Shown here piece by piece: positions 1 to 9,893 of a stretch of DNA of 64,000 bases. The notes under the pieces are model-generated. The model saw nothing but the letters and a program-made list of their open reading frames with translations, ran no database searches and was not told the DNA's origin. Source of the stretch: Granulosicoccaceae bacterium (lineage in GTDB: Bacteria; Pseudomonadota; Gammaproteobacteria; Granulosicoccales; Granulosicoccaceae); NCBI GenBank assembly GCA_020629835.1, contig JAHDCO010000005.1:92415-156414 (forward strand). Direction: 5' to 3'. The translations under genes were made by a program, and so were the position numbers. The first letter of the stretch is position 1, and each line of letters begins with the position of its first letter.

Positions 1-884
1 CAGATACCGTATCCCACAAAGCCCACAATAACCACCGCTTCCAATGAAACCAATGTGGTGCGAAGCGCGGTGCCAATCTGCCGTGTAATAAACAACGCCT
101 GGCGTGTGTCTTCCAATGAGGTTCGTTGCTCTTTGGCAATTTGATTTTTGGGTGCGAAGAGTTTTAGTGTTTCAAAGTTAGAAAAACTATCAACAACGGT
201 GCCCACCAGCGCAGACTTCGCAGCCTGGAAGTCACGCTGCGCAGGAACCATGCGGGGTATGACCCACACCAACACACTGATGTACAGAGCAAGCCAAAGC
301 AACAGCGGGGCAGCCAGCCAAATTTCGGTGCCTGCCATCAATACCACTACACCAATCATGTATACCAGCCCAAAGGCCACGGTATTCAAGCCCGTGTGTA
401 TGGCGTCGGACACATGGTTACCAATGTCAACTAATCGACCGGATGTGCGCCCGGTTAAATCTTCCTGGAACCAACCCACCGATTGATGAATCAGATGATC
501 GTAGGCCCGCCAACGCACGAGGGTGGCTGCGTTGCAATTAAACCCGATATCGTTGGTGGCAAGACGAAGGAACTGAGCAATCGGGCGAATGACAATGACA
601 ACCAGCGCTGCAAACAGAAGACTGCCGCCGTGTTGCTGCCATAAGTTACCCGGGTTACTGGACGCTAGAATATCAACGATGGTGCCGGCGTATTGTATAA
701 GCCAGACTTCAATACCCGCAGCGACTACGGTGACGAATAGGCTGCCGACAATAATCGGCCACATCGGCAGCACATTGGATTTTAAGTAAGGTATGAGCTC
801 TTGACTGGGAGGTTCATCACTGAGCAGGTACGGGTCAAATCGGTTTAAGAACCAACGCGTTATGGTGTCGTAAAACTTGTTCAC
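1..884 (-). CDS. ABC exporter, membrane domain (partial, 3' end cut by window)
   Basis: Reading the minus strand from a GTG near 884 gives an open frame that runs off the window start. It encodes an ABC-exporter transmembrane domain: an N-terminal cytoplasmic stretch (NKFYDTITRWFLNRFDPYL), then several hydrophobic helices, and the typical loop with FETLKLFAPKN and QRTSLEDTRQAL. The nucleotide-binding domain would lie outside the window, so fusion to an ATPase is expected from the family but not seen. An in-frame TAA at 909-911, the stop of the upstream GH88 gene, bounds the start. GTG 884 has AGGG 5-6 bases upstream; GTG 890 is the alternative. It is probably co-transcribed with the GH88 gene. 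Substrate unknown. Confidence 0.8.
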   Translation of the reverse strand, partial: MNKFYDTITRWFLNRFDPYLLSDEPPSQELIPYLKSNVLPMWPIIVGSLFVTVVAAGIEVWLIQYAGTIVDILASSNPGNLWQQHGGSLLFAALVVIVIRPIAQFLRLATNDIGFNCNAATLVRWRAYDHLIHQSVGWFQEDLTGRTSGRLVDIGNHVSDAIHTGLNTVAFGLVYMIGVVVLMAGTEIWLAAPLLLWLALYISVLVWVIPRMVPAQRDFQAAKSALVGTVVDSFSNFETLKLFAPKNQIAKEQRTSLEDTRQALFITRQIGTALRTTLVSLEAVVIVGFVGYGI

Positions 885-908
885 TTGCACCCTGATGTTA
901 CTGCCCCT

Positions 909-2120
909 TTACCAGAAAAATTCGGTATGACCCACCGAGCGCATCAGCGCTTCAACATAGTAGTAATCTCCATAGGGTAGGAGATTATTCGCTCTGCCTA
1001 AACCAACAAACGCAGCACCTTCGCTGAGCAACCCGTCAGCAGACGCATCACCGGTTAAATCGCACTTTTCAACCAAACCCAGCAGGAGTTTGTCTGCTAA
1101 CTTCGTATAGTGAGCTCCTTTATCACCACCTCCAAAACATCGAGCCAAGGTATAGACGCCTGCCGCGGTTACAGCCCCCGCTGACGAATCCCGATAAGGT
1201 TCATCATTAGCGGTTAAGTTGTAGTCCCACAGAGGTACACCATCTTCAGGTAAGTGCGCCGCAACGTAATCAGCTAGCTTTGCTGCGGTATCACGGTATG
1301 CCGTTTCACCGGAGTAAAGATAGGCTTGCGCGAACCCGTGAATTGCCCAGGCTTGCCCGCGCGACCAACAGCTTTCATCGTGTAACCCTTGATGAGTAAA
1401 TCCACTCATCGGTTCGCCCGTACGCGGGTTAAATTCATAGGCGTGGTAGGTGCTGTAATCGTCGCGAACGAGGTACCTCTGACACGTTTCCAGATGCTGG
1501 TTAGCAATTTCTGCAAATGACGCCTGTCCTGATTCCCGACCGGCCCAAAATAGCAGTGCCATGGCTTGCATGCTGTCCACATTCAGCGTGCCGGTCTTGC
1601 GTGCCATGAACTCCGGGCCATCTCGCAACATCGGGTTCCAACACATGACAAAAGGCATGGGTTGCCGCCATCGAGCAGCAAGAAAATCCGCAGCTCGCAG
1701 CGCCATATCACGCGATACCTCATTACCCGTTAACGAATAATCGGCCACTGCTGACAGTGAGAACAAGAAACCCAGGTCATGATCGTGCCAACGTGGGTGT
1801 TCCAACACGGTTCTGAAGTACTCACGTCGCATGCGCGCACTGTTCTTTAGTCTTGGATCACCGGTTAGCGAGTAGGCCAGCCACATCTGACCTGGCCAAA
1901 AACTCGCTACCCACTCATCAGGTATGCAAAACGCATAACGATTCGTGCCCGGGATACCCATACGCGGGTTTCGTAAACCGAACCGCGGCACCAGCTCAGT
2001 AATCTTCTCTACCGCACGGTCCAGCGCCGCCTGGAACACCTCGCGATGCGCTGTAGGTGGCTGGTACAGTTCCAACGCCTCGTAACCGACGTTATTGTCG
2101 CTGTCTTGCTTGAGCTCCAT
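909..2120 (-). CDS. GH88 unsaturated glucuronyl hydrolase
   Basis: A 403-residue cytoplasmic enzyme (no signal peptide) of glycoside hydrolase family 88, which hydrates the 4,5-unsaturated uronic acid left by polysaccharide lyases and so releases the neighbouring sugar. The two family catalytic aspartates are visible: D115 in HDHDLGFLF and D182 in NVDSMQAMALLFWAG. The WSRGQAWAIHGF segment and SSAGAVTAAGVYTLA are also typical of GH88. Length matches known enzymes (about 380-400 residues). It lies 37 bp downstream of the SDR gene and follows the importer and lyase genes, so it probably acts on imported unsaturated disaccharides of a glycosaminoglycan-like or other uronate polymer. The exact substrate cannot be read from the sequence. 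Confidence 0.9.
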   Translation of the reverse strand: MELKQDSDNNVGYEALELYQPPTAHREVFQAALDRAVEKITELVPRFGLRNPRMGIPGTNRYAFCIPDEWVASFWPGQMWLAYSLTGDPRLKNSARMRREYFRTVLEHPRWHDHDLGFLFSLSAVADYSLTGNEVSRDMALRAADFLAARWRQPMPFVMCWNPMLRDGPEFMARKTGTLNVDSMQAMALLFWAGRESGQASFAEIANQHLETCQRYLVRDDYSTYHAYEFNPRTGEPMSGFTHQGLHDESCWSRGQAWAIHGFAQAYLYSGETAYRDTAAKLADYVAAHLPEDGVPLWDYNLTANDEPYRDSSAGAVTAAGVYTLARCFGGGDKGAHYTKLADKLLLGLVEKCDLTGDASADGLLSEGAAFVGLGRANNLLPYGDYYYVEALMRSVGHTEFFW

Positions 2121-2157
2121 ACCCAGGTCCTTAAGTTACCTCGTGCATCGACAGCAC

Positions 2158-2898
2158 TTACGAGAAGAACAGCCCGCCGTTTATATCAATGCAGGTGCCG
2201 TTAACGAAGGCGGCTTCCTCGGAAGCTAAATAGGTCACCAGGTTGGCGCAATCTTCCGATGTACCTTCGCGTTTTAGTGGTGTCGCGTTAGCCACGTTTT
2301 TACGCACTTCGTCTTTAGTGAAGTTGTTATGGAAATCGGTATCAATCATTCCGGGGCACAGCGCGTTAACACGAATATCTGGCCCAAATTCTTTTGCCAT
2401 CGCGCGAGTCATCGTCATTACCGCGCCTTTTGATGTGGCATAAATTCCCGCACCTGGCCCACCACCGTCACGGCCGGCTAGTGAGGCAAGGTTAACGATA
2501 GAACCACCGTTATTCATGTGTGCAACGGCTTCACGAACCACTAAGAAGTTTGATGTCAGGTTTAAATCCATGATCTTGTGAAAAAACTCCAAAGACATGT
2601 CTCGCATCGGTACACGTTCTACCAGTCCGCCGGTGACGTGCACCACAATGTCGATGGATCCGAACGTATCCGCGGTTTTCTGCACGAACGCTTTGACTTC
2701 CGACTCTGAGGTCATATCACCCTGCATCGCAAACGCTCGCTCATTACCAATTTCTGTAACAGCGCTATCCGCACCTGCAGACGATGAGTGATAGTTAATG
2801 GCCACATTGGCACCAGCTTCAGCAAGTCGCATAACGCAAGCTCTGCCGATATCTCGACCGCCTCCAGTGACTAGTGCTGTTTTTCCGGCCAAGTTCAT
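2158..2898 (-). CDS. SDR-family oxidoreductase, uronate/ketouronate reductase candidate
   Basis: A 246-residue classical short-chain dehydrogenase/reductase. The cofactor motif TGGGRDIGR is at residues 11-19, followed by the NLAS segment (catalytic Ser region) and YATSK (Tyr and Lys of the catalytic YxxxK). The C-terminus ends in the usual GTCIDINGGLFF. Its position between the lyase and the GH88 gene suggests it reduces or oxidises the released unsaturated uronate product, as KduD (2-keto-3-deoxygluconate dehydrogenase) or the alginate-derived DEH reductases do. That role is inferred from context only; SDR substrate specificity cannot be read from motifs. ATG 2898 has AAGGAAA about 9 bases upstream. 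Confidence 0.85.
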   Translation of the reverse strand: MNLAGKTALVTGGGRDIGRACVMRLAEAGANVAINYHSSSAGADSAVTEIGNERAFAMQGDMTSESEVKAFVQKTADTFGSIDIVVHVTGGLVERVPMRDMSLEFFHKIMDLNLTSNFLVVREAVAHMNNGGSIVNLASLAGRDGGGPGAGIYATSKGAVMTMTRAMAKEFGPDIRVNALCPGMIDTDFHNNFTKDEVRKNVANATPLKREGTSEDCANLVTYLASEEAAFVNGTCIDINGGLFFS

Positions 2899-2928
2899 TA
2901 GCAGATTTCCTTGTTGTTAGTTGAGGCG

Positions 2929-5286
2929 TTATTGCCCGGCATGAAACGATTTTGGAACGACCACTTTAAAGCTGCGCTCATCAGCATCCGAAAAATACAG
3001 ATCACAGTCGTAGCCCTGGTCGTCGAGAAAATTAAAGATGCGTTTGGGTTCTGCCAAACGATAAGGCACAAGCAGAACAGCAATACGGTGTCTGTTAGCC
3101 TTGGGGAATGCGATGTTCAAACACGTACTAACCGGTAGGCCCTCATAATCAGCCGGGTCTACTTCAGCAAAGCCGGTTTGTTGGGTTAAGGTACCCGCAC
3201 CACCTTCTGACCAAATAACCTGGCCGTAAAATCCGGCTTTCTGGCCTTGATAACGGAACGTAGAATCGCCTAATTGAAATTCATCATTGGCATGCAAACG
3301 CCAGTCGACGGTTACAGGTTCTTCCGCATCGACGGTGTCTACAATCACGAAGTAACTGTTATGGACGAAGTAAACGTCGCGCTGTGCCAAAGTGATCGAT
3401 TCATTTAATGATCGGTAAGCCTGTGTGGCGTCACCGGAAATGAACACATGATCGCTGTGGGTTTCAGCTTTTGTTATCTCTCCGGTAGCCTTTAATGTTT
3501 TGGCTTTGTCACCGTCGGCGTATTGACCAACGCCATTAATGAGCAGTGCGTTTTTTGAAACCGTTTGGCGACGCCACTTCTGATGCATCGAACTGTTAAA
3601 GGCAACGTAGTAACCGGACTGAATGGCGAGATCTTCACCGTAGGCCGATAGACAAAACGCATTTTGATCACCGTGAGAGTGGCTGATCGAGCCAAACGGT
3701 GAAGATTTCATAATAAAAGATATACGATCGTCTGCGTTGTCCATACCGTGTTGCAAGGCGACCCAGCCAATTCCTTTAAACCATCGCAATGGCTCGACGG
3801 TGGATGGAGACACCGCCTCTACGGTTGGGAAATCGTGCTGGTACACCATGTCATCGAAATTGAGATCCCACCAACCCCAGTTATAAAACGCTTTTTCCGT
3901 ACCTGGGTCATTGCGTTTGATTTCATCGTAGTACCACTGGTAGGCGCCGTTGCCTGTGATGCCCGCAAACTGCCTGACGTTGTACCCCAACTTAAGGCAG
4001 GGTAGGTCACCCATCGTACTGTCGTCACCAAAGGTCGCCCGCCGTATATCCGGGGGTTTGGTATAAAAAGGAAAGTCGGCTGTTTTTTGCAGAAAAGGCC
4101 GTTGGTATAAATCGATGCCGGTATAGCTTTTTAATAAATTTGCGGCATCAATAAAATACGCCACACCGGTCATCCAATAATGCGGGCCCTCTGCCCAACC
4201 TCCGTCGCTATCGCCCCAGGGTGAGTAAACGGTAGACAGGAATTCTATGGAATAGTCTAGCCACGCCTGCGCTTCATCTTCTTCGTGTAGCAACGCGATA
4301 GAGGCGGGCAGTAAAACGGCAGACACCGCTCTTACCGCGTGACTGTCGTAGGGAAATAGATGAATACGCGCGTGCAGAATGATGTGGTCTGCAATCTCTC
4401 GGGTACGCGCCAGTAAGGGTGCACGAACTTGCTCGCGTTCGGCCTCGCTGAGCTCGTCGTATAGCCAGTCATAGCCCCAGGCCATGGCCAAGGCCACACG
4501 AAATGCCCATTCGTCCGTGTAACTTCGAGCGGTTGTACCTGTTGGATTCCAAGTGGACGCTTCCAGAAGCCATTGCTTGGCCTTTGCGATTATGTCGGGG
4601 TTATTTTCAACGCGTCCGGCAATGGATAAATGCCGTATCGCGTATAGCAATTCCTGGCAGTCAATATAGGTTTGCCGCCAAACCGGGGCCACACGCTCAT
4701 GGTTTGGGTAACCCGCGGGCTCAGGCATGACATCGCGTTCAGTCCAGGGCTTAACGGAGTGTTCAAAAAAGTGATCCCAACCGCAGTGCTCGCGCGAGCC
4801 AGAGACCGATTCAGAAAATTCGTTAAGCGTAGACGGATTAAGCCACAGACGAGGATGAGATTGACTCATATTTTGACGTCTGGATTGACGATTTGGCAGT
4901 GGTGTTTCGGGCAAATCATTTGCGACATCAAACGCGCGTGATTCACTCCAGGCAGTGATAGGTTGTTCTGAGTCTGCTAAGCAAACCGCGTACGACCAAA
5001 CATATTGCCCAGGGCTTAGGGCCTTGGGAGGCGTAAAGAAATTTACGGGTATGCCTTTATAAACGTCTGTATCGTCGTCGGCATACTGTTCGTTAGAAGC
5101 AATACGTAACACGTAATGCGCTTCATCTTCGATGACGGGCATCCAGGTAAAGCGGGGTGGGTTTTCAGTAATCTCTGAGGACGCAACTGGCCGATACCCA
5201 ATGGTCATCTTTCCCGCTCGAGGTTCATCGAGCGGTTGAATGGATCTTTCTTGAGTATCAGTGGCTGACATGGTTAAGTGGTACAT
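2929..5286 (-). CDS. Heparinase II/III-family polysaccharide lyase with DUF4962-type N-terminus
   Basis: A 785-residue protein: an N-terminal beta-sandwich (about 25-130), an alpha/alpha toroid (about 150-470) and a C-terminal heparinase II/III beta domain from about 480. The SISHSHGDQNAFCLSAYG segment is the signature of this class, found in PL12/15/17/21/33-type lyases acting on heparin, chondroitin, hyaluronan or alginate. No signal peptide is visible, so it probably cleaves imported oligosaccharides by beta-elimination, feeding the GH88 enzyme. The importer upstream and the SDR and GH88 genes downstream support this. ATG 5271 (MSATDTQER) is an alternative start; neither start has a clear ribosome-binding site. 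The PL family cannot be fixed by eye. Confidence 0.85.
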   Translation of the reverse strand: MYHLTMSATDTQERSIQPLDEPRAGKMTIGYRPVASSEITENPPRFTWMPVIEDEAHYVLRIASNEQYADDDTDVYKGIPVNFFTPPKALSPGQYVWSYAVCLADSEQPITAWSESRAFDVANDLPETPLPNRQSRRQNMSQSHPRLWLNPSTLNEFSESVSGSREHCGWDHFFEHSVKPWTERDVMPEPAGYPNHERVAPVWRQTYIDCQELLYAIRHLSIAGRVENNPDIIAKAKQWLLEASTWNPTGTTARSYTDEWAFRVALAMAWGYDWLYDELSEAEREQVRAPLLARTREIADHIILHARIHLFPYDSHAVRAVSAVLLPASIALLHEEDEAQAWLDYSIEFLSTVYSPWGDSDGGWAEGPHYWMTGVAYFIDAANLLKSYTGIDLYQRPFLQKTADFPFYTKPPDIRRATFGDDSTMGDLPCLKLGYNVRQFAGITGNGAYQWYYDEIKRNDPGTEKAFYNWGWWDLNFDDMVYQHDFPTVEAVSPSTVEPLRWFKGIGWVALQHGMDNADDRISFIMKSSPFGSISHSHGDQNAFCLSAYGEDLAIQSGYYVAFNSSMHQKWRRQTVSKNALLINGVGQYADGDKAKTLKATGEITKAETHSDHVFISGDATQAYRSLNESITLAQRDVYFVHNSYFVIVDTVDAEEPVTVDWRLHANDEFQLGDSTFRYQGQKAGFYGQVIWSEGGAGTLTQQTGFAEVDPADYEGLPVSTCLNIAFPKANRHRIAVLLVPYRLAEPKRIFNFLDDQGYDCDLYFSDADERSFKVVVPKSFHAGQ

Positions 5287-5306
5287 CGTTCGTGAGAATT
5301 TTTAGT

Positions 5307-5334
5307 GTGTGGGTGTCACTAACGACACCCACAC
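5307..5334 (-). repeat. Perfect 11-bp inverted repeat after binding-protein gene
   Basis: Arms GTGTGGGTGTC (5307-5317) and GACACCCACAC (5324-5334) are exact reverse complements with a 6-base loop. The hairpin lies between the stop of the AlgQ-like binding-protein gene (5361) and the lyase start (5286). On the transcribed strand no T-run follows, so it is not a typical intrinsic terminator. An mRNA 3'-end-stabilising or partial-attenuation hairpin is the likeliest role (inference). Confidence 0.75.
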
Positions 5335-5360
5335 CCCTCTACATCACATCATGCGTGTGA

Positions 5361-6923
5361 TTAACCGCCGTATTGACGATCGTAAGCCGACTGCATAACC
5401 TCCAGCACCTGGCTTAAACCTTTCTTTTCAAGCTGTGCCATGTAATCGTCCCATTCTTCTTCAACATCACCGTTACCCAGAACCCATGCTTGCTGGCGTT
5501 CTAGCATGTAGTCACGGATAGAACCCCAGTAGCGATCATAAACGCGCTGTTCGTCTGCGTTGAAAGCCACACCCAGGAATTGATCAATGAGGTAGTCACC
5601 TTCGTCATACAGTGCAATACCTTCTAAGGCGAATTCATTCGACCACTGAATCTCATAGCCATAATCCTGGTAGTAACCACGGCCTTGCAGCTGTGAGCCC
5701 ACCTGATACAAAGAACGGTTTACAGGGCCAGCGTCCAGGAATTCCTGCTTGAAGATCGCCTTGCCGTCTACCATGTCGTAGTGCATACCTTCTACACCGA
5801 AGTTCGCTAATCGACGACCTTCTTCGGTGAACCAGAAGTCAAAGTACTTAATGGTTTCAACCGGGTGCTTATTAGTTCCACCAATCGCCCAACCGTCAGG
5901 TTTAATGGGTATGCGGCGGTGCTCTTCGATACGCTTGCCACTGACGGATGCAGGTGGTGCCATGGCTTTGAATTCAAAGCCTTCAATGTCTGAAGATAAG
6001 CGGTTGTAGCCTGACGTTGATGCAAACCAATCATGGGTTGAACCGCCAAGGTTTTCGCTCAATAAAAAATCGCGAGCCGAACTACCGCGGGTAAAGATTT
6101 CAGCATCCACCAAACCTTCGTCGTACCAGCGAGCGAGGTTCTTGATGCCTTCACGATAGCCTTCACCGGCGTAGGGATGCGCTAGCTTACCGTCTACCAC
6201 CATGAAGTCGTGGTAGGTGTCAGAACCAGATGATCTTCCATCCCATAAGGTGACGAGACGAATGAGTTCAGGCCATTGGCGGGCGAAGTACGGCACTTCA
6301 TCAGCAATGCCATTGCCGTTCGGATCTTGAGTTTTGAATGCACGCAGAACTTCTTCGTACTCTTCAACCGTTTCGGGCATATCCAGGCCCAACGTATTCA
6401 ACCAATCCGTGCGGATCCAGTAAGCGCGGCCGTACTTACCATCAGGCAGGTAAGGGATGTAATACATGTTTCCATCGGCGGCTGAGATCGCGGCGGCGAT
6501 TTCAGGACGCTCTTCAAAGAACGCTTTTAAATTGGGTGCGTGCTCATCAATAAGGTCGTTTAGCGGCAGAAACGCACCTTCAGGCCCGTACTGGTTCACG
6601 AAGTCCTTGATCCGACTTGAACCAACAATGTCTGGAATCTCTCCAGACGCCAGCATCAAATTCAGTGCTTCGGTTTTACCCGAGTTCTCATCGGTGCGCA
6701 TGTTGGCACCAACCGTTACGTCAATTAGATGCACGTTGGTTAACTCTCGTGCTTTCTGTTCAACCGGCCAGTCTTCTTTATAAACCGGATAACGGGCATG
6801 ATTCATCTGAATCGTCAGCTCCAGAGGCTCGCCAGACACAATTTCCAGGTGTCCATCAGCAAGCGCTGGTGTTGAAGCCACCAGGGTGGCGGCAATCGCG
6901 GTGGTTAGTAAATGTTTACGCAT
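5361..6923 (-). CDS. AlgQ-like oligosaccharide-binding protein of ABC importer
   Basis: A 520-residue periplasmic solute-binding protein with a clear signal peptide ending near ASTPALADG (cleavage about residue 23). Residues 200-209 (DPNGNGIADE) reproduce the EF-hand-like calcium site of the alginate-binding protein AlgQ2: D, N, N and D/E at spacings 0, 2, 4, 8 and 9. Similar proteins bind alginate oligosaccharides (Sphingomonas AlgQ1/Q2) or unsaturated glycosaminoglycan disaccharides (Streptobacillus Smon0123, which sits beside a GH88 gene). Length fits that family (about 500). ATG 6923 has GGAGGAG just upstream. It lies 27 bp after the second permease gene and is followed by a perfect hairpin at 5307-5334. 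Confidence 0.88.
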   Translation of the reverse strand: MRKHLLTTAIAATLVASTPALADGHLEIVSGEPLELTIQMNHARYPVYKEDWPVEQKARELTNVHLIDVTVGANMRTDENSGKTEALNLMLASGEIPDIVGSSRIKDFVNQYGPEGAFLPLNDLIDEHAPNLKAFFEERPEIAAAISAADGNMYYIPYLPDGKYGRAYWIRTDWLNTLGLDMPETVEEYEEVLRAFKTQDPNGNGIADEVPYFARQWPELIRLVTLWDGRSSGSDTYHDFMVVDGKLAHPYAGEGYREGIKNLARWYDEGLVDAEIFTRGSSARDFLLSENLGGSTHDWFASTSGYNRLSSDIEGFEFKAMAPPASVSGKRIEEHRRIPIKPDGWAIGGTNKHPVETIKYFDFWFTEEGRRLANFGVEGMHYDMVDGKAIFKQEFLDAGPVNRSLYQVGSQLQGRGYYQDYGYEIQWSNEFALEGIALYDEGDYLIDQFLGVAFNADEQRVYDRYWGSIRDYMLERQQAWVLGNGDVEEEWDDYMAQLEKKGLSQVLEVMQSAYDRQYGG

Positions 6924-6950
6924 AAGCTCCTCCAGGTTAGAGCGTTTGAT

Positions 6951-7832
6951 TCACTCTTTGACACCTCCGAGAAGAATGCCCTTCTCGAAGTATTTTTGTA
7001 TCCACGGGTAGACAAGTAAAACCGGGATAATCGAACAAACAATGATGGCTGCCGTCACCGTCTCTGCGCTGTAGGCGGCTTCGAGTTGCGTCATCGCGAA
7101 CTCATCGTCATCACTGAGGTTGGATATGGTGTGGCGAAGAAACACTTGCAGTGGGATTTTTTCTTCACTACTTAGAAGGACCATGGCCCAGAAAAATCCA
7201 TTCCAGCGCGCCACGATGCAAAAGAGGGTGATGGTGGCTATGGCAGGCTTGGACAACGGAATGAATACTTTCCAAAGCACTTGAAAATCATTGGCTCCGT
7301 CCATGCGCGCGGCTTCTTCAAAACTCTCAGGAATGGACTCGAAGAAATTTCTTAATAAGATGATATTAAATGCGTTTACCGCAAATCCGATGATGATCCC
7401 GAACATACTGTCGAGCAGGTTTAAGTCTCGCATGTTCAGGTAAAAGGGTATCAGCCCCGCGTTGAACCACATAGTGAACGCGACGAACAAATTCAGAAAA
7501 CGTCGACCATATAGCTGGGGGCGAGACAACGCATAGGCACCCGGGATGATGAACAATAAGCTCATGATAGTGCCGCCAATCGTGTAGATAAACGTATTGC
7601 GGTACGACAACCAAAATTCAGGCTGAATCAATATGTACTTATAGGCTTCAAGCGTTGAGTCGATGGGAGTCAATACGACTTTGCCTGCTTGCGCTGCAAA
7701 GCCGGAGCTAAATGACACTGCAGCGATGTAGATAAACGGATACAGCGTTGCGGCAGTGAACATTCCCACCAGCACCGATACGACGATGGCGAAAAATTTA
7801 TCCCCGCGGGAATACAGATTCCAGTTCATCAT
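6951..7832 (-). CDS. ABC permease, AlgM2/YtcP-like
   Basis: A 293-residue inner-membrane permease of the carbohydrate (MalG-like) class with about six membrane segments. The EAA loop, EAARMDGANDFQVLWKVFIP, contacts the ATPase. The C-terminus (PWIQKYFEKGILLGGVKE) is typical of YtcP/AlgM2 proteins. I chose ATG 7832 (MMNWNLYSRGDKFF) because AGGGGC lies 8 bases upstream and the family starts there; a longer frame would overlap the upstream permease gene. The second permease of the same importer ends at 7843. Confidence 0.9.
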   Translation of the reverse strand: MMNWNLYSRGDKFFAIVVSVLVGMFTAATLYPFIYIAAVSFSSGFAAQAGKVVLTPIDSTLEAYKYILIQPEFWLSYRNTFIYTIGGTIMSLLFIIPGAYALSRPQLYGRRFLNLFVAFTMWFNAGLIPFYLNMRDLNLLDSMFGIIIGFAVNAFNIILLRNFFESIPESFEEAARMDGANDFQVLWKVFIPLSKPAIATITLFCIVARWNGFFWAMVLLSSEEKIPLQVFLRHTISNLSDDDEFAMTQLEAAYSAETVTAAIIVCSIIPVLLVYPWIQKYFEKGILLGGVKE

Positions 7833-7842
7833 AACGCTGCCC

Positions 7843-8766
7843 CTACCACAATGAGGTGCGCGAATAGCGCTTTGATAGGGTGTTAGCAATCATCACTAAC
7901 ACGAAGGCGACGACCGCATTAAACAGCCCCGCGGCTGCAGCGAAGTCGTACTGACCGCTCTGTATACCTTGGCGATACACAAAGGTATTGACCACATCGG
8001 CAGTGGAGTAGGTGGCCGGCTGATACAGCAGGATGATCAGTTCGAACGACACTTCCATAACGTTGCCGATACGGATGATGAGCATGATGAGTATCGTTGG
8101 CAGTATTGACGGTATGGTGATTTTCCACATCATCTGCCAGCGGTTTGCACCGTCTACCACCGCACTTTCATACAACGATGGGTTAACACCTGCGATGGCT
8201 GCAAGGAACACGATGGACCCGAAACCGGCTTCCTGCCAAATCCCTGTGCCGACAAAGATGGGCCTAAACCATTCAGGCTTGGTTAAGAAATAAATCGAAT
8301 CAATGCCAAACCAGCCGAGAACGGTGTTGACGATACCCACCGATGGGGAAAAGGCGGTGATAACAATACCGGCGATGATGACTGATGATATGAAATGCGG
8401 TAAGTAAACAATGGTCTGCGCGGTTTTCTTGTATGTTGCATGCAATATTTCATTGAACAACAACGCCAGAATGATGGGCGCGGGAAAACCAAACAACAGG
8501 TTCAGACCGCTGATAATGATGGTGTTCCAAAAGGCCCGAATAAATTGATCGTTGCTGAATAAGAATTCGAAATGTTCAAAACCAATCCAGGGGCTTCCAT
8601 CCACACCGCGAAATATTGAGTAGTCTTTAAACGCAATTTGCAACCCGTACATGGGTTTGTATAAAAAGACGATGAACCAAATAATGGTGGGCAGCAACAT
8701 GACATAGATCTGCCACTCTCGCCGCAAGTGGTACCCAATCTTTGATAAGCGTGATTCTGACTGCAC
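7843..8766 (-). CDS. ABC permease, AlgM1/LplB-like
   Basis: A 307-residue permease of the MalF-like class: N-terminal cytoplasmic helix (LRREWQIYVMLLPTIIWF), about six membrane segments and the EAA loop ESAVVDGANRWQMMWKITIP. The partner of the AlgM2-like permease. GTG 8766 is preceded by AGGGGC. The gene begins 3 bp after the ATPase stop codon and ends 10 bp before the next start, so the three genes form one transcription unit. LplB/AlgM1-family permeases import large oligosaccharides with lipoprotein or free binding proteins of about 500 residues, consistent with the neighbour at 5361. Confidence 0.9.
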   Translation of the reverse strand: MQSESRLSKIGYHLRREWQIYVMLLPTIIWFIVFLYKPMYGLQIAFKDYSIFRGVDGSPWIGFEHFEFLFSNDQFIRAFWNTIIISGLNLLFGFPAPIILALLFNEILHATYKKTAQTIVYLPHFISSVIIAGIVITAFSPSVGIVNTVLGWFGIDSIYFLTKPEWFRPIFVGTGIWQEAGFGSIVFLAAIAGVNPSLYESAVVDGANRWQMMWKITIPSILPTILIMLIIRIGNVMEVSFELIILLYQPATYSTADVVNTFVYRQGIQSGQYDFAAAAGLFNAVVAFVLVMIANTLSKRYSRTSLW

Positions 8767-8769
8767 GTG

Positions 8770-9864
8770 TTACGCCCCTGCTTGCCCTAGAACGCGCCCG
8801 GTATCAATATCAAACACTTTGATTTGATGTGGGTTAACAGAAAATGCTGACACCTGATCAAGCGTGGAAAAGTGCTCTTCGGTTTCTGTCTTGATGATAA
8901 AGGGTGTATCAGCTAATTTGGTATGCAGTAAGGCTTCTGAACCTAAGGTTTCCACCAGTTCCAGCTCAACGTTTAATGGGCTGGTGCCGAGCGAGTGGAC
9001 CTCGGCATGCTCAGGGCGAATTCCCACCGTTACATCTGCGCCCATTCTGTCAGCTACGTCAGCCGATGCCGGGAGCGGCAGCAATTGGTCGCCAATTTTC
9101 GCAACCGGGGCGTTCGAACTGCCAGAGATTTCTGCACGAATTTGATTCATCGGCGGCGAACCAATAAACCCTGCGACAAACGTGTTCACCGGATTAAGAA
9201 ATAACTCCATCGGTGTACCGACTTGTTCGATAGCACCATCGTTCATCACCACGATACGATCAGCTAATGTCATTGCTTCGACTTGATCGTGAGTTACATA
9301 AATGCTGGTTACGTCTAAACGTTTATGCAGCCGTTTGATCTCTGCCCGCATTTGGGATCGGAGCTTAGCGTCCAGATTAGATAATGGTTCATCAAATAGA
9401 AATACTAACGGGTGGCGAACAATGGCTCGGCCCATCGCGACGCGTTGTCGTTGTCCGCCGGATAAATCTGCAGGGCGTCTGTCTAAATACGGTGTTAACC
9501 CTAGTATTTCGGCGACTTCTGCCACCATTTTTTGAACCTGGTCTTTAGGTGTTTTTCGTATGCGCAGACCAAACGCGATGTTATCCGCCACATTCAGATG
9601 GGGATACAACGCATAATTTTGAAACACCATGGCAACATCACGGTCTTTTGGGGCCACGCGATTAACCACTCGGTCGCCGATAGTTACCTCACCACCGGAG
9701 ATTTCTTCCAAGCCGGCAATCATACGAAGCGTGGTGGATTTGCCGCACCCTGAAGGCCCCACTAACACCACAAACTCATGGGGTTGAACCTCTAGATCAA
9801 TGGCTTTGACAACTTCTAAGTCGCCATAGCGTTTGACCAATTGTGACAACTTAACGCCTGACAT
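8770..9864 (-). CDS. Sugar ABC importer ATPase (UgpC/MsmK/AlgS-like)
   Basis: A 364-residue ATPase: Walker [11 protein letters not shown]-loop [10 protein letters not shown], signature [14 protein letters not shown], Walker [18 protein letters not shown], switch H in [10 protein letters not shown], then a C-terminal OB-fold (TOBE) regulatory domain from about residue 240. This is the CUT1 architecture (MalK/UgpC). It energises the two AlgM-like permeases downstream. ATG 9864 has GAGAGGA 6 bases upstream. It is the first transporter gene after the regulator gene, 29 bp away. Confidence 0.92.
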   Translation of the reverse strand: MSGVKLSQLVKRYGDLEVVKAIDLEVQPHEFVVLVGPSGCGKSTTLRMIAGLEEISGGEVTIGDRVVNRVAPKDRDVAMVFQNYALYPHLNVADNIAFGLRIRKTPKDQVQKMVAEVAEILGLTPYLDRRPADLSGGQRQRVAMGRAIVRHPLVFLFDEPLSNLDAKLRSQMRAEIKRLHKRLDVTSIYVTHDQVEAMTLADRIVVMNDGAIEQVGTPMELFLNPVNTFVAGFIGSPPMNQIRAEISGSSNAPVAKIGDQLLPLPASADVADRMGADVTVGIRPEHAEVHSLGTSPLNVELELVETLGSEALLHTKLADTPFIIKTETEEHFSTLDQVSAFSVNPHQIKVFDIDTGRVLGQAGA

Positions 9865-9893
9865 GACTGATCCTCTCGCCTTGTCTTGTATCG

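Noticed and set aside
5307..5334. Intrinsic terminator after the AlgQ-like gene
   Set aside because: The T-run lies on the wrong side for minus-strand transcription, and the lyase, SDR and GH88 genes downstream have no other obvious promoter.
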